From positions 1-61,472 of the forward strand of contig JAFOEU010000015.1 in assembly GCA_017387685.1 (NCBI GenBank): DNA of 61,472 bases, written 5' to 3'. Source of the stretch: Clostridia bacterium (GTDB lineage: Bacteria > Bacillota > Clostridia > Oscillospirales > CAG-272). The notes beneath the pieces are model-generated. The model did not search any database. It was not told the DNA's origin and worked only from the letters and a program-made list of their open reading frames with translations. Position numbers and translations under genes: made by a program. Positions 45,322 to 54,100 of this stretch are shown here, piece by piece (the first letter of the stretch is position 1; each line of letters opens with the position of its first letter).

Positions 45322-45947
45322 TGCAAAATTACGTCAGCGAATTCAAAAAATTCATCAACCGCGGCAACGTGGTCGATATGTCGGTCGGTGTCATCGTCGG
45401 TAGCGCCTTCACCGCGATCGTCACCGCGATGAGCAATAATATTCTCAAACCTATCGTAAACTACATTCTCGCCACTCTCTTTGATGCCGATTCGCTCAGC
45501 GAGATCTACACCTATCTCAAGGTTGCCTACACCGACACCCTTGACGAAGAGGGCAACGTCATCGGGCAGGAGATAGACCTTGCCAACTCGATCTACATCG
45601 ACTGGGGCGCGTTCATCAACGCGGTCATCAACTTTTTCCTCGTCGCTCTCGTTCTCTTCACCATCCTCAAGGTGGTCAACAAGGTTCGCGAGGACCGCAA
45701 GGAGCTCAGCGAAAAGATCGCGGAGAAAACTCTCGACCGCAAGGAGCGGGGGGAGCTCCGCGCGCACGGAGTCAATATCCGCGATAAGGAAGCCGTCGCC
45801 GCTTACTTTGCCGAAAAGAAGCGTCTCGCCGAAGAAGTCGCCGCCAAAGCAAAGGCAGAAGCCGACGAAAAGGCACGCATCGAGCGCGAGCAGAACCCCA
45901 CGACGGAGGATCTGCTCAAGAAAATACTCGCGGTTATCAGCAAGTAA
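45321..45947 (+). CDS. mscL: Large-conductance mechanosensitive channel, long C-terminus
   Basis: 208 residues, compared with about 136 in E. coli. The start '[20 protein letters not shown]' and first helix 'SVGVIVGSAFTAIVTAM' are typical, and the second helix is 'AVINFFLVALVLFTILKVVN'. The periplasmic-side loop is long, and a C-terminal charged helix of about 80 residues (E/K/A-rich, probably coiled coil) follows. It opens on hypo-osmotic shock. TGATG overlap with deoC. Confidence 0.93.
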   Translation: MQNYVSEFKKFINRGNVVDMSVGVIVGSAFTAIVTAMSNNILKPIVNYILATLFDADSLSEIYTYLKVAYTDTLDEEGNVIGQEIDLANSIYIDWGAFINAVINFFLVALVLFTILKVVNKVREDRKELSEKIAEKTLDRKERGELRAHGVNIRDKEAVAAYFAEKKRLAEEVAAKAKAEADEKARIEREQNPTTEDLLKKILAVISK

Positions 45948-46018
45948 TTTCCCATTCGGGAGCAAATATTCCCGATCTTCGGACGGATTTTCCGAATTGA
46001 TAAAAACCAAATAAACAA

Positions 46019-46060
46019 GTGCGAGCACAGCATTCAAAACGCTGTGCTCGCACCTTTTTT
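46019..46060 (+). terminator. Terminator of deoC-mscL
   Basis: A 13-bp stem GTGCGAGCACAGC (46019-46031) / GCTGTGCTCGCAC (46041-46053) followed by CTTTTTT. The opposite gene ends 8 bases later and may share it. Confidence 0.9.
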
Positions 46061-46067
46061 GCGTAAT

Positions 46068-48605
46068 TCACGGATTCATACTGTAAATGAACCTTATCAG
46101 CTCCTCTTTCCTTCCGTTTTCGTAATGACCGTAAACTATCAGGCGTTCTCCGCTTTTTTGCTCCATAACGTAGTAAAGTCCAATGCCGTTTGCGGAATCC
46201 GGCGTAACCTCATAGGTGACTTCATTATTCTCTCTCAGCAGAGCGGGTGGCCCGAATCGCTCGAATACCTTGGTATACGAATCGAAATTCTCGTAGGTCA
46301 ATTCAACAGTCTTCACCGTGCCGTAGCGTTCCTTGTTGCCGTTCGATGCCGTGTAAATAATACCGTTTTCGATCGTTATTTCCGGTACCGCTTCGGGTGG
46401 CATAACGTAGGAAAATACCAAGTCGTCATAGATCAATGATACTTTTCCGATCTCCTCTATGGGCGTTCCTTTTTCGGTGAGTCGAATCTCTCCGTCGACG
46501 ATAGTGATCTCAAACCAATGCTCCGTCGGGTAGGCGTCGGGTGTTCTTCCCTTAACCTGCATCGTGTTGTCCACCCATCTTGCGAATGAGAGGTCTTGTA
46601 TACGGGAGTAAATAACGCTCTCGCATTCGATTTCACCGGTTTTCGTATCTTGAACTATGAAGATAAAGCTTTGATAATTACCCCGGTATCCGGGATGCAT
46701 GCTGCATTGCTCGGACTCCCCGTCGCCGTCAACGTCAAAGATTGCCATATCATATTCGGGGACGATCTTTCTGTAATCATCAATGATCTGAAAATCCACC
46801 CACGCCCCATGAGCTTCAAAGCGGTATCTGCCGGGAGAGAAAATATCGTAATGCGCGGATAGAATATAATCTGTTGATATCTTGTTTTCGATCGTAAGAT
46901 CGACGTAATCACCCGAAACACTGTAACCCTTGCCGGGCAGCACTTGGCTGTAATAAAGCCAGATGCTTTTATGATCGAGCTTTTCAAGTGAGGTCCCGTT
47001 ATATCTGTATATTTCAAAATCGGGTCCGATGTCAATGATCTCGGTGCCGTCGTTCTGCCAGAAGATATCGAATATGATCTCTCCGTCCTCAAAACGCACT
47101 TTTTCGAAGCTTATGCTTGCGTTCTCCACGTCACATCCGAAATCCTCGATATAAATGTAATGCGTCTTGCCTGAGATGCTGCCCAGAGGAACGAAGCTGT
47201 ATATCGGACTGTGTTCGCTTTGAATGCCTGTTATGGAATCTAAACCGAAAAAAGCACGGGCTTGCTGAAGGCATCTTTCCGTTTGTTCTTTTGAATATAG
47301 CTGCGAATTAAACGCGGATTTATATAGCTTTCGCGGAAATTTGTTTTTGATACTGGGAGCGTACTTTCCGCCGTTGTCGGCTTCCCAGTACTCAATAAGA
47401 GTATATGCGCCGTTTTCTTCCTTAACAGTAATTGCCGTGGGAACGTGCGAGCCCCTTTGACCTTGCAGTTCGGTGCCGATATAGCTGTATTCGCGATACA
47501 TCACCCACATATAGACCGTTATCTCGTCACCGCTCTGTGTTGTGCCGAGAGGCTTCCAATCAAAGCAGCAAGCACGTCCCTCGGATCCATCGTTGCGGAA
47601 ATGCTCGGGGATGCGAGCGTCGATGAAGGCTTTAAGATCATCGTCGATAGCGGTACCGATATCGACCGGATCGGTAAGAAAGCAAACCGCAACGGCGGCG
47701 CAAGCGGCTATGCCGATGATTATGATCCAGAAAGCAGGCTTCTTATAGTTCAATACCGACTTCACGCGGTCCTTTACGCCGACCTCGCCGAATGCGATGG
47801 GACAAGCAGCGATCATCCGTCTGCTTACACTGCAAGAGAGAAGCGCCTCGGAATAATCGGCTCTTGCATCGTGACCGAGCGTCTTTATTACTTTTTCATC
47901 GCAAGCAAGCTCAATATCACGGCAGATAAGGATGTAGCCGAGCCACATCAAGGGGTTAAACCAATGGACCGTCAGCAAAAGAAATCCGATCGGCTTCCAG
48001 ATGTGATCCTTGCGGCGTATGTGCGCTGTTTCGTGCGCTACAACGTGTCCGACGTTCTTTTCGTTCATATTGAACGGAAGATATATTTTCGGATTTATAA
48101 TGCCGAGAACGAACGGCGACACAACGCTTTCGCTTTGAAAAATATTGTCGCGGAGTTTGACGGCTTCTCTGATGCGCTCTTTCAGTCTGCAATAGCTGAC
48201 GGCAGTATAGAGAAGCATTGCCGCTATGCCCGAGAGCCATATCAACGATAAAAGTGACGGTATGCCGATGCCCTTTGTCACGGTGATATCGGGCTCGGTC
48301 GTTGGATATTCCACGTCAATGCTCTCGCCCGTCACGGCTTCAAAAACGATCTCGTCGGGAGCGGTGGGATTATCGAGTTGAACGTTTTGCGGTTCTACCC
48401 ATTCGGTTTCGGGAAGCAAGCTGAGCTCACTCTCTATAAATATGGGGCAAATGAGTCTTACTGCAACGATACCCCAAAGCATCACCGTAATCCATTTGGG
48501 TGCTTTTTTCAGGATAAGGCGCAAAAGCAATACTGCAATAAGGATAAAGCTTGCAGATATGCTCATATTAACAATGCTTAAAAAAGCTTGAATTATCTGC
48601 GACAT
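46068..48605 (-). CDS. BlaR1/M56-family transmembrane metalloprotease sensor
   Basis: 845 residues. The N-terminal 300 residues form the M56 protease: transmembrane helices and the zinc motif HETAH at 191-195 followed by 'IRRKDH'. After another helix ('FWIIIIGIAACAAVAVCFL') about 530 extracytoplasmic residues follow. This part is not a penicillin-binding domain. It includes an Ig-like segment (about 505-610: 'FDIFWQNDGTEI', 'VLPGKGYSVSGDYVDL', 'GRYRFEAHGAWVDFQI') similar to the lipoprotein at 445-1524, then an FG-GAP-like 'IFDVDGDGESEQ'. Paired with the BlaI-type repressor. Confidence 0.88.
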   Translation of the reverse strand: MSQIIQAFLSIVNMSISASFILIAVLLLRLILKKAPKWITVMLWGIVAVRLICPIFIESELSLLPETEWVEPQNVQLDNPTAPDEIVFEAVTGESIDVEYPTTEPDITVTKGIGIPSLLSLIWLSGIAAMLLYTAVSYCRLKERIREAVKLRDNIFQSESVVSPFVLGIINPKIYLPFNMNEKNVGHVVAHETAHIRRKDHIWKPIGFLLLTVHWFNPLMWLGYILICRDIELACDEKVIKTLGHDARADYSEALLSCSVSRRMIAACPIAFGEVGVKDRVKSVLNYKKPAFWIIIIGIAACAAVAVCFLTDPVDIGTAIDDDLKAFIDARIPEHFRNDGSEGRACCFDWKPLGTTQSGDEITVYMWVMYREYSYIGTELQGQRGSHVPTAITVKEENGAYTLIEYWEADNGGKYAPSIKNKFPRKLYKSAFNSQLYSKEQTERCLQQARAFFGLDSITGIQSEHSPIYSFVPLGSISGKTHYIYIEDFGCDVENASISFEKVRFEDGEIIFDIFWQNDGTEIIDIGPDFEIYRYNGTSLEKLDHKSIWLYYSQVLPGKGYSVSGDYVDLTIENKISTDYILSAHYDIFSPGRYRFEAHGAWVDFQIIDDYRKIVPEYDMAIFDVDGDGESEQCSMHPGYRGNYQSFIFIVQDTKTGEIECESVIYSRIQDLSFARWVDNTMQVKGRTPDAYPTEHWFEITIVDGEIRLTEKGTPIEEIGKVSLIYDDLVFSYVMPPEAVPEITIENGIIYTASNGNKERYGTVKTVELTYENFDSYTKVFERFGPPALLRENNEVTYEVTPDSANGIGLYYVMEQKSGERLIVYGHYENGRKEELIRFIYSMNP

Positions 48606-48973
48606 CAGTCTTCTCCTTTCCGATAGCGGTCTATCATTTGCTGAAGCGCATCGATTTCCTCCTCGGATATCTTCTGATGCTTGGTAAAGGCGGCGACGAA
48701 GGCGGGAAGCGAGCCCTCAAAGGTCTTCTCGACCATTTCGTCAATCTCAGCAGCCTGGACTTCATCCTTGCTCACAAGCGAGGACACAACGGTATTCTCG
48801 TTTTTGAGCACGCCGCGCTCCGAAAGCCTTTTGATGACGGTATAGGTCGTTGTCGGCTTCCAACCGAGCTGTTCGCGGCAAAGAGCGACAAGCTCGCTGC
48901 TTTTTACGGGCTCGTGATCCCACAAAATAAGGCAGAAGCGGTATTCGCTTTCAAATACTTTCGGTGTTTCCAT
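48605..48973 (-). CDS. BlaI/MecI/CopY-family repressor
   Basis: 122 residues. A winged-helix repressor whose cleavage or inactivation is triggered by the M56 partner. 'YRFCLILWDHEPVKSSELV' and 'GWKPTTTYTVIKRLSERGVL' are the DNA-binding signature. Its stop overlaps the sensor start (TGATG). Two palindromic operators lie in its promoter, so it should repress its own operon. Confidence 0.93.
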   Translation of the reverse strand: METPKVFESEYRFCLILWDHEPVKSSELVALCREQLGWKPTTTYTVIKRLSERGVLKNENTVVSSLVSKDEVQAAEIDEMVEKTFEGSLPAFVAAFTKHQKISEEEIDALQQMIDRYRKGED

Positions 48974-48988
48974 TTTGAGTTTTCCTTT

Positions 48989-49042
48989 CTCTAATGCATT
49001 AGAGTGTATATATAGTCTAACACATTAGAGCGGATTTGTCAA
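48989..49042 (-). promoter_or_regulatory. Autoregulated promoter with two BlaI-type operators
   Basis: Minus-strand promoter TTGACA (49042-49037), 17 bases, TAGACT. Palindromes CTCTAATGCATTAGAG (48989-49004) and GTCTAACACATTAGAG (49015-49030) are centred 26 bp apart. One sits between -35 and -10, the other at the start point. They are the likely binding sites of the repressor encoded just downstream. Confidence 0.85.
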
Positions 49043-49112
49043 TAGGTTTAGAAAATATTCAAAAATTATTATTGTAATCGTCAAAGCGGAAATTAACTTT
49101 ATTCCCAAACCC

Positions 49113-49141
49113 TTGACAAATCAAGATAAAAATATTATAAT
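49113..49141 (+). promoter_or_regulatory. Promoter of the ACT-PFL operon
   Basis: TTGACA (49113-49118), 17 bases, TATAAT (49136-49141). Consensus sigma-A promoter. Confidence 0.8.
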
Positions 49142-49174
49142 ATATACGATTATACTTTTTTCGGAGGTACGGTA

Positions 49175-49444
49175 ATGAAAGCAGTAATTACAGTTACGGG
49201 TAAAGACAACGTAGGAATCGTTGCAAAGGTTGCAACCGAGTGCTCGGATATGGGCGCGAACATCATTGATATTTCGCAGAGCGTTCTGCGCGAGTATTTC
49301 GCGATGATCGTTCTCGTTGATATCGACGGGCTCTCCTGCGCTTTCGGCGATTTCGTTGATAAGATGAGTGCGCTCGGCGACCAAAACGGTCTTCGCATCG
49401 CAACGATGCACGAGGATATTTTCAATTCGATGCACCGCATCTGA
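49175..49444 (+). CDS. ACT domain protein (UPF0237 type)
   Basis: 89 residues, a single ACT domain: 'MKAVITVTGKDNVGIVAKVA' and 'EDIFNSMHRI'. ACT domains bind amino acids or other small ligands. This type is nearly always encoded beside the PFL-family (DUF711) gene, as here (12-base gap). Its ligand is unknown. GGAGG precedes the start. Confidence 0.92.
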   Translation: MKAVITVTGKDNVGIVAKVATECSDMGANIIDISQSVLREYFAMIVLVDIDGLSCAFGDFVDKMSALGDQNGLRIATMHEDIFNSMHRI

Positions 49445-49456
49445 TCGGAGTAGATT

Positions 49457-50815
49457 ATGCTGAATATTCACGATATACTTGAAACCATAAATATGATACG
49501 CGAGGAAAATCTCGATATTCGAACCATCACCATGGGAATATCGCTGATCGACTGCGCGGGCGACGATATAAATGCCGTCTGCGACCGCGTATACGATAAG
49601 ATCACAAAGAAGGCTGAGCGACTTGTTTCGGTCGGCGACGATATTGAGAAGCAGTACGGCATTCCGATCGTCAACCGCCGAGTTGCGGTCACTCCCATCT
49701 CCATTCTCGGCGGAAGATTCTCCTCCGAGGACTATATAAAGCTCGCTAAAACTCTCGACCGCGCCGCTGATACCCTCGGCATCAACTTCATCGGCGGCTA
49801 CGGCGCACTCGTTCAGAAGGGCTGCACCGTCGGCGAGGAACAGCTCATCGAATCAATCCCCTACGCCCTTGCCGAGACCGAGCGCGTTTGCTCGTCGGTC
49901 AACGTTGCGTCTACCAAGGCGGGCATCAATATGGATGCCATTCAGAAGATGGGCGACATCATCGTCAAGACCGCCGCTCTGACCGCAGACCGCGATTCCA
50001 TCGGTTGTGCAAAGTTCGTAGTGTTCGCTAACGTCCCCGAGGACAACCCTTTTATGGCGGGCGCATTCCACGGCGTTACCGAACCCGAGTGCGTTGTAAG
50101 CGTCGGCGTTTCGGGTCCCGGCGCGGTTGCATCGGCAATCAAGCGTGTCGGCGACTGCGACCTCACCGCTATCGCGGAGACCGTCAAGAAGACGGCGTTC
50201 AAGATCACGCGCGTAGGTCAGCTCGTTGCATTTGAGGCGTCCAAGCGTCTCGGCGTTCCCTTCGGAATCGTTGACCTCTCCCTTGCTCCCACTCCCGCGA
50301 TCGGTGACTCGGTTGCTCATATCCTTGAAAATATGGGTCTTGAGACCTGCGGATGCCCCGGTACCACCGCGGCTCTCGCGCTCCTCAATGACGCCGTCAA
50401 GAAGGGCGGAGTTATGGCATCCTCGCACGTCGGCGGACTTTCGGGTGCTTTCATCCCCGTTTCCGAGGACGCGGGTATGATCCACGCCGCACGTATCGGC
50501 GCGCTCACTCTCGAAAAGCTCGAGGCTATGACCGCCGTTTGCTCGGTTGGACTTGATATGATTGCAATCCCAGGTGACACCCCCGCATCGACCATCTGCG
50601 GCATCATCGCGGACGAGATCTCGATCGGTGTGGCTAACACCAAGACCACGGCTGTCAGAGTCATCCCCGCCGTCGGCAAAAAGGTCGGCGACGAGGTCGT
50701 ATTCGGCGGACTTCTCGGAAGCGCGCCCATTATGCCCGTCAACACCTATTCCCCCGCTAAATTTATCGCGCGCGGCGGACGTATCCCCGCGCCCATCCAC
50801 AGCCTTAAGAACTGA
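49457..50815 (+). CDS. PFL family protein (DUF711/UPF0210)
   Basis: 452 residues. This widely conserved family has a fold related to pyruvate formate-lyase, but the glycyl-radical motif is absent, and the reaction is not established. '[12 protein letters not shown]' and '[15 protein letters not shown]' open the protein, and '[17 protein letters not shown]' and '[13 protein letters not shown]' are family landmarks. Its stop overlaps the amidohydrolase start. Confidence 0.92.
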   Translation: MLNIHDILETINMIREENLDIRTITMGISLIDCAGDDINAVCDRVYDKITKKAERLVSVGDDIEKQYGIPIVNRRVAVTPISILGGRFSSEDYIKLAKTLDRAADTLGINFIGGYGALVQKGCTVGEEQLIESIPYALAETERVCSSVNVASTKAGINMDAIQKMGDIIVKTAALTADRDSIGCAKFVVFANVPEDNPFMAGAFHGVTEPECVVSVGVSGPGAVASAIKRVGDCDLTAIAETVKKTAFKITRVGQLVAFEASKRLGVPFGIVDLSLAPTPAIGDSVAHILENMGLETCGCPGTTAALALLNDAVKKGGVMASSHVGGLSGAFIPVSEDAGMIHAARIGALTLEKLEAMTAVCSVGLDMIAIPGDTPASTICGIIADEISIGVANTKTTAVRVIPAVGKKVGDEVVFGGLLGSAPIMPVNTYSPAKFIARGGRIPAPIHSLKN

Positions 50816-51627
50816 TGATGATCGACTTCCACGCGCACGCGTTTCCCGAAAGGATCGCGGCGCGTACGATAGAGACCCTGATCGCAAATTCCGCGCGCAT
50901 CACCGACTATCCGATGAAAAACTGCACCGACGGTACGGCGCGAGGGCTTATCGAGGTCGAAAGCTCTGCGGGAGTTGATCTTGCGGTGGTCCTTCCCATC
51001 GTGACCAATCCAAAGCAGACAGAAACCATAAATCGCGTGGCAAAGGAAACGAACGAGGCAAATTGCGGTCTTTATTCATTTGGTTCACTCCATCCCGCAG
51101 GCCCCGATGCGGTCGCGTGGGTTGACAGACTCGCCGAGGAAGGCTTTAAGGGCATCAAGCTCCACCCCGAGTTTCAAACATTCTTTACCGATTCGGACGA
51201 GGCTATTGCCATCTACCGCCGCGTGGCGCATCACGGAATGACCGTCATTCTCCACGCAGGGCGCGATATCGGCTATCCCCCGCCCGTCCACGCAGAGCCC
51301 GATATGCTCCTTCGTGCCGTTGATAAAGTTCCCGATTTGAGGCTCGTTGCCGCGCATCTCGGCGGCTGGATGCTGTGGGATGAAGTTGCCGAAAAGCTTG
51401 TCAGCACACCGATCTATTTCGATACCGCGTTTATCGCGGATTTCATCGAGCCCGCGCTCGCCCGCGATATTATCAACGCCCACGGTGCGGAAAAAATCCT
51501 TTTCGGAAGCGACGCTCCTTGGGAAGACCCCGCAAAAACACTGGAATTTTTGAGATCTTTGGATATTGACACCGAGGATTTTAAAAAAATATGCGGCACA
51601 AATGCCGCAGGTTTGCTTGGTATTTAA
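50815..51627 (+). CDS. Metal-dependent amidohydrolase (amidohydrolase-2 type)
   Basis: 270 residues, TIM-barrel. Metal ligands are in 'DFHAHAF', 'ILHAGRD' and 'AAHLGGW', with the catalytic Asp in 'LFGSDAPWEDP'. 'GIKLHPEFQ' is typical of the uronate isomerase/ACMSD-like branch. The start overlaps the PFL stop; ATG codons at 50815 and 50818 are both possible. Substrate unknown. Confidence 0.85.
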   Translation: MMIDFHAHAFPERIAARTIETLIANSARITDYPMKNCTDGTARGLIEVESSAGVDLAVVLPIVTNPKQTETINRVAKETNEANCGLYSFGSLHPAGPDAVAWVDRLAEEGFKGIKLHPEFQTFFTDSDEAIAIYRRVAHHGMTVILHAGRDIGYPPPVHAEPDMLLRAVDKVPDLRLVAAHLGGWMLWDEVAEKLVSTPIYFDTAFIADFIEPALARDIINAHGAEKILFGSDAPWEDPAKTLEFLRSLDIDTEDFKKICGTNAAGLLGI

Positions 51628-51629
51628 GG

Positions 51630-52484
51630 ATGACTGAAAGAAAGATTTACGAAAACATAACCACGGGCGAGGAGCGCGCGCTTTACGGTCTGCGAAACGC
51701 CGACGTTATCGCCTGCAACTTTGAAGGTGCTGAGGACGGCGAGTCCGCGCTTAAAGAGTGCATCGGCATCAACGTCCGAAACTGCAATTTCTCGCTCCGC
51801 TATCCGCTTTGGCATTGCACGGACTTCGCCCTCCGCGAGTGCAAGCTCGGCGCGGGTGTCCGCGCGCCGATATGGTACTCGAAAAACGGTTCGTTCACCG
51901 ATTGCGAGATACTTGACGTCAAGGCTCTGCGCGAGTGCGAAAACATCAGCCTCGAGCGTTGCACCGCCACCTCCACCGAGTTCGGCTGGAGATGCCGCGG
52001 AATTGATATCAAGGAATCCGAGATCACAAGCGAATATTTTCTTTTTGAGAGCCGCGATATAAAGCTCGACCACTTCACTCTGAACGGCAAATATTCCTTC
52101 CAATACACCGAAAACGTCGGGATATCGAACTCCACGCTCAACACCAAGGACGCCTTCTGGCACGCCAAGAACGTCACCGTCCGCGACAGCGTTGTAAGGG
52201 GTGAATATCTTGCGTGGTATTCGGAAAACGTGACCTTCATCAATTGCCACATCGTCGGCACACAGCCCCTTTGCTATTGCAAGGGACTCAAGCTCATAAA
52301 CTGCACCACCGAGGGCTGCGACCTCTCATTTGAATATTCTGAGGTTGACGCCACTATCAAGGGCAATATCGTATCCGTCAAGAATCCGCTTTCGGGCAGG
52401 ATCGTTGCAGATTCGATAGGTGAGATCGTCCGCGAGGGCAGCGTTAAGGAATGCAGTTGCGAGATTATAGTTGCTGATCGTTAA
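51630..52484 (+). CDS. DUF3737-like beta-helix protein
   Basis: 284 residues from the ATG at 51630. It begins 'MTERKIYENITTGEERALYG', as in DUF3737 proteins, and continues in repeated short units ('CNFEGAED', 'CKLGAGVRA', 'CEILDV', 'CTATSTEF', 'SEITSEYF', 'STLNTKDAF', 'CHIVGTQPL'), giving a right-handed beta-helix rich in Cys, Trp and Tyr. Cytoplasmic by its lack of a signal. Biochemical role unknown. Last gene of the four-gene unit. Confidence 0.85.
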   Translation: MTERKIYENITTGEERALYGLRNADVIACNFEGAEDGESALKECIGINVRNCNFSLRYPLWHCTDFALRECKLGAGVRAPIWYSKNGSFTDCEILDVKALRECENISLERCTATSTEFGWRCRGIDIKESEITSEYFLFESRDIKLDHFTLNGKYSFQYTENVGISNSTLNTKDAFWHAKNVTVRDSVVRGEYLAWYSENVTFINCHIVGTQPLCYCKGLKLINCTTEGCDLSFEYSEVDATIKGNIVSVKNPLSGRIVADSIGEIVREGSVKECSCEIIVADR

Positions 52485-52486
52485 TA

Positions 52487-52540
52487 AAAAACTCGGATAT
52501 CGAGAAGCTTCAAGCTTCTGAATATCCGAGTTTTTCTATT
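52487..52540. terminator. Bidirectional terminator between DUF3737-like and MBL genes
   Basis: AAAAACTCGGATAT (52487-52500) pairs with ATATCCGAGTTTTT (52522-52535), extended by an inner GAAGCTT/AAGCTTC stem. T-runs on both strands fit the convergent genes. Confidence 0.88.
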
Positions 52541-52543
52541 TAA

Positions 52544-54100
52544 TCAGTTCAGATCCTTCGCCACGTAAACCGCGCTGTGGTCGGGATGCGATATGATTAT
52601 CGGCACGTCGCTGATGAATCTCACCGCGAAGAGCGCATTTTCGGGTACTCCGCGCTTTTTCAGCGAGAGCCAATCGAAGTATTCGTAGTCTCCGTCAACC
52701 TCGTCACCGACGATGTTGAGCCGCTTGACAACGAGCGGTGCGGCACTCGCCTTGATCGAGCGCACCATCTGCGAGCTGTGCTCAAAGAAAAGCTCGATAG
52801 TCACATCTGCGGCTTGGTGAGTCATATTCACAAGGGTGAAAACAAAGTCGCTCTCGCGGGCGGTGTCAAGCTCGGTGAACACCCACGTGTTCGCGCCCGA
52901 GCGATCCTGACCTCTTTTATAAAGTCTATCGTGCTCCGCGCGCGCGTTCTTCTTCGCAGTGTAGGGGATCGTGATCGTTCTCTGCGGCGTGCCGACGATA
53001 ATTTCCTCGACCGAGTCGACCTTGGTCATCAGATATTTCGTGCTTTCCTTATGCGCAGAAAAGGCGGTGTATGCGTTATATTCCGAAATCGGGAGCAAGC
53101 AGACACTCGGGCGGATGAGATCATATCCGCGCATCGCCGCCTCGGCGGTTCCGCACTGTATACCGTGGTGGGGGATCTGCAGAATATCCGCCTTCAGATA
53201 ATCGCCGAATTTATCGGGCAGACGAGCGTCGCTGAAGGATGCATCGGTCGCCCAAAGTATGACCTGTCCCGCAAGCTCCATACGGATAACGAGCGAGGAC
53301 GCGTTTATGTTCGAAGAGCGGTGAATGGTATCATCCATCGAGGCAAGAATTTCGAGATTTGCACCGCCTATGTTGAAGCGCAGACCCGTGTGCGCGGTAT
53401 ACGCGATGCCGCCGGACTTTTCTATCTGCGCCCACATTTTCGGAATATTTGTTTTGCCGGAGGCATCCTCGAATCTCCTATCCTTTTTCTCAAGCTTGGG
53501 ATAATGAAGGATATCGTCGCCCTCGGGGAAATTGAGTATGTATCGTTCCACCTCAACGCGATCGCCGTACTGCTCCATAAATCCGATGAAGCAGAGGTAG
53601 TGGTCGCTGTGAGGATGCGTAAGTATCCACGCCGCGATAACGGGCTTTTCGTCGGGAGAGCCCTCTGAAAGACACTTAAAAAGTCTTTCGCGGTCGGGCT
53701 CGAAATCTCTGCCGCCGTCGATGACGATGAAACGTCCGTCGGTCAGGCGGATAACGTATGACATACCGAAATCCTCAAGCTCGATCTGCGTGATCTCTGC
53801 GGGAACGGAATGTGCGCGCGGCTTATCCGCAAAATCAAAATATTCACACCCCTCCTCAACAGCAACAGTCAATTCGCCGAGGGGTTCAAAATAATTCAGA
53901 AAAATGCCTATATCTCCGTTCGAATACGCTGCAAAACGGTAACAACTGTTTACGCGAGATTCTTTTTTTATATATCCGTGCGCCTCAAGCGACTTGCAAT
54001 ATTCCTCAAAATCGCGCTCGCAGATATTCTGCATCATAAAAACACGGTTTGATGAGTTCGTGCGGTTTTCAATACAACCGGGTAAATTAAAAAGTTCCAT
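52544..54100 (-). CDS. MBL-fold metallohydrolase, ComEC/Rec2-like
   Basis: 518 residues. The zinc motif HPHSDH is at about 161-166, preceded by 'FIVIDGGRDFEPD', as in ComEC-like MBL domains. Later 'IQIPHHG'-type 'LQIPHHGIQCG' and 'VILWATDASF' complete the site. N- and C-terminal regions outside the MBL core are unrecognised. No signal peptide. The start overlaps the upstream lipoprotein gene by 14 bases, with GGAG before the ATG. Substrate unknown. Confidence 0.85.
   Translation of the reverse strand: MELFNLPGCIENRTNSSNRVFMMQNICERDFEEYCKSLEAHGYIKKESRVNSCYRFAAYSNGDIGIFLNYFEPLGELTVAVEEGCEYFDFADKPRAHSVPAEITQIELEDFGMSYVIRLTDGRFIVIDGGRDFEPDRERLFKCLSEGSPDEKPVIAAWILTHPHSDHYLCFIGFMEQYGDRVEVERYILNFPEGDDILHYPKLEKKDRRFEDASGKTNIPKMWAQIEKSGGIAYTAHTGLRFNIGGANLEILASMDDTIHRSSNINASSLVIRMELAGQVILWATDASFSDARLPDKFGDYLKADILQIPHHGIQCGTAEAAMRGYDLIRPSVCLLPISEYNAYTAFSAHKESTKYLMTKVDSVEEIIVGTPQRTITIPYTAKKNARAEHDRLYKRGQDRSGANTWVFTELDTARESDFVFTLVNMTHQAADVTIELFFEHSSQMVRSIKASAAPLVVKRLNIVGDEVDGDYEYFDWLSLKKRGVPENALFAVRFISDVPIIISHPDHSAVYVAKDLN

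Noticed and set aside
46068-48973. Beta-lactam resistance locus
   Set aside because: The sensor has no penicillin-binding domain and no beta-lactamase or PBP gene is nearby.
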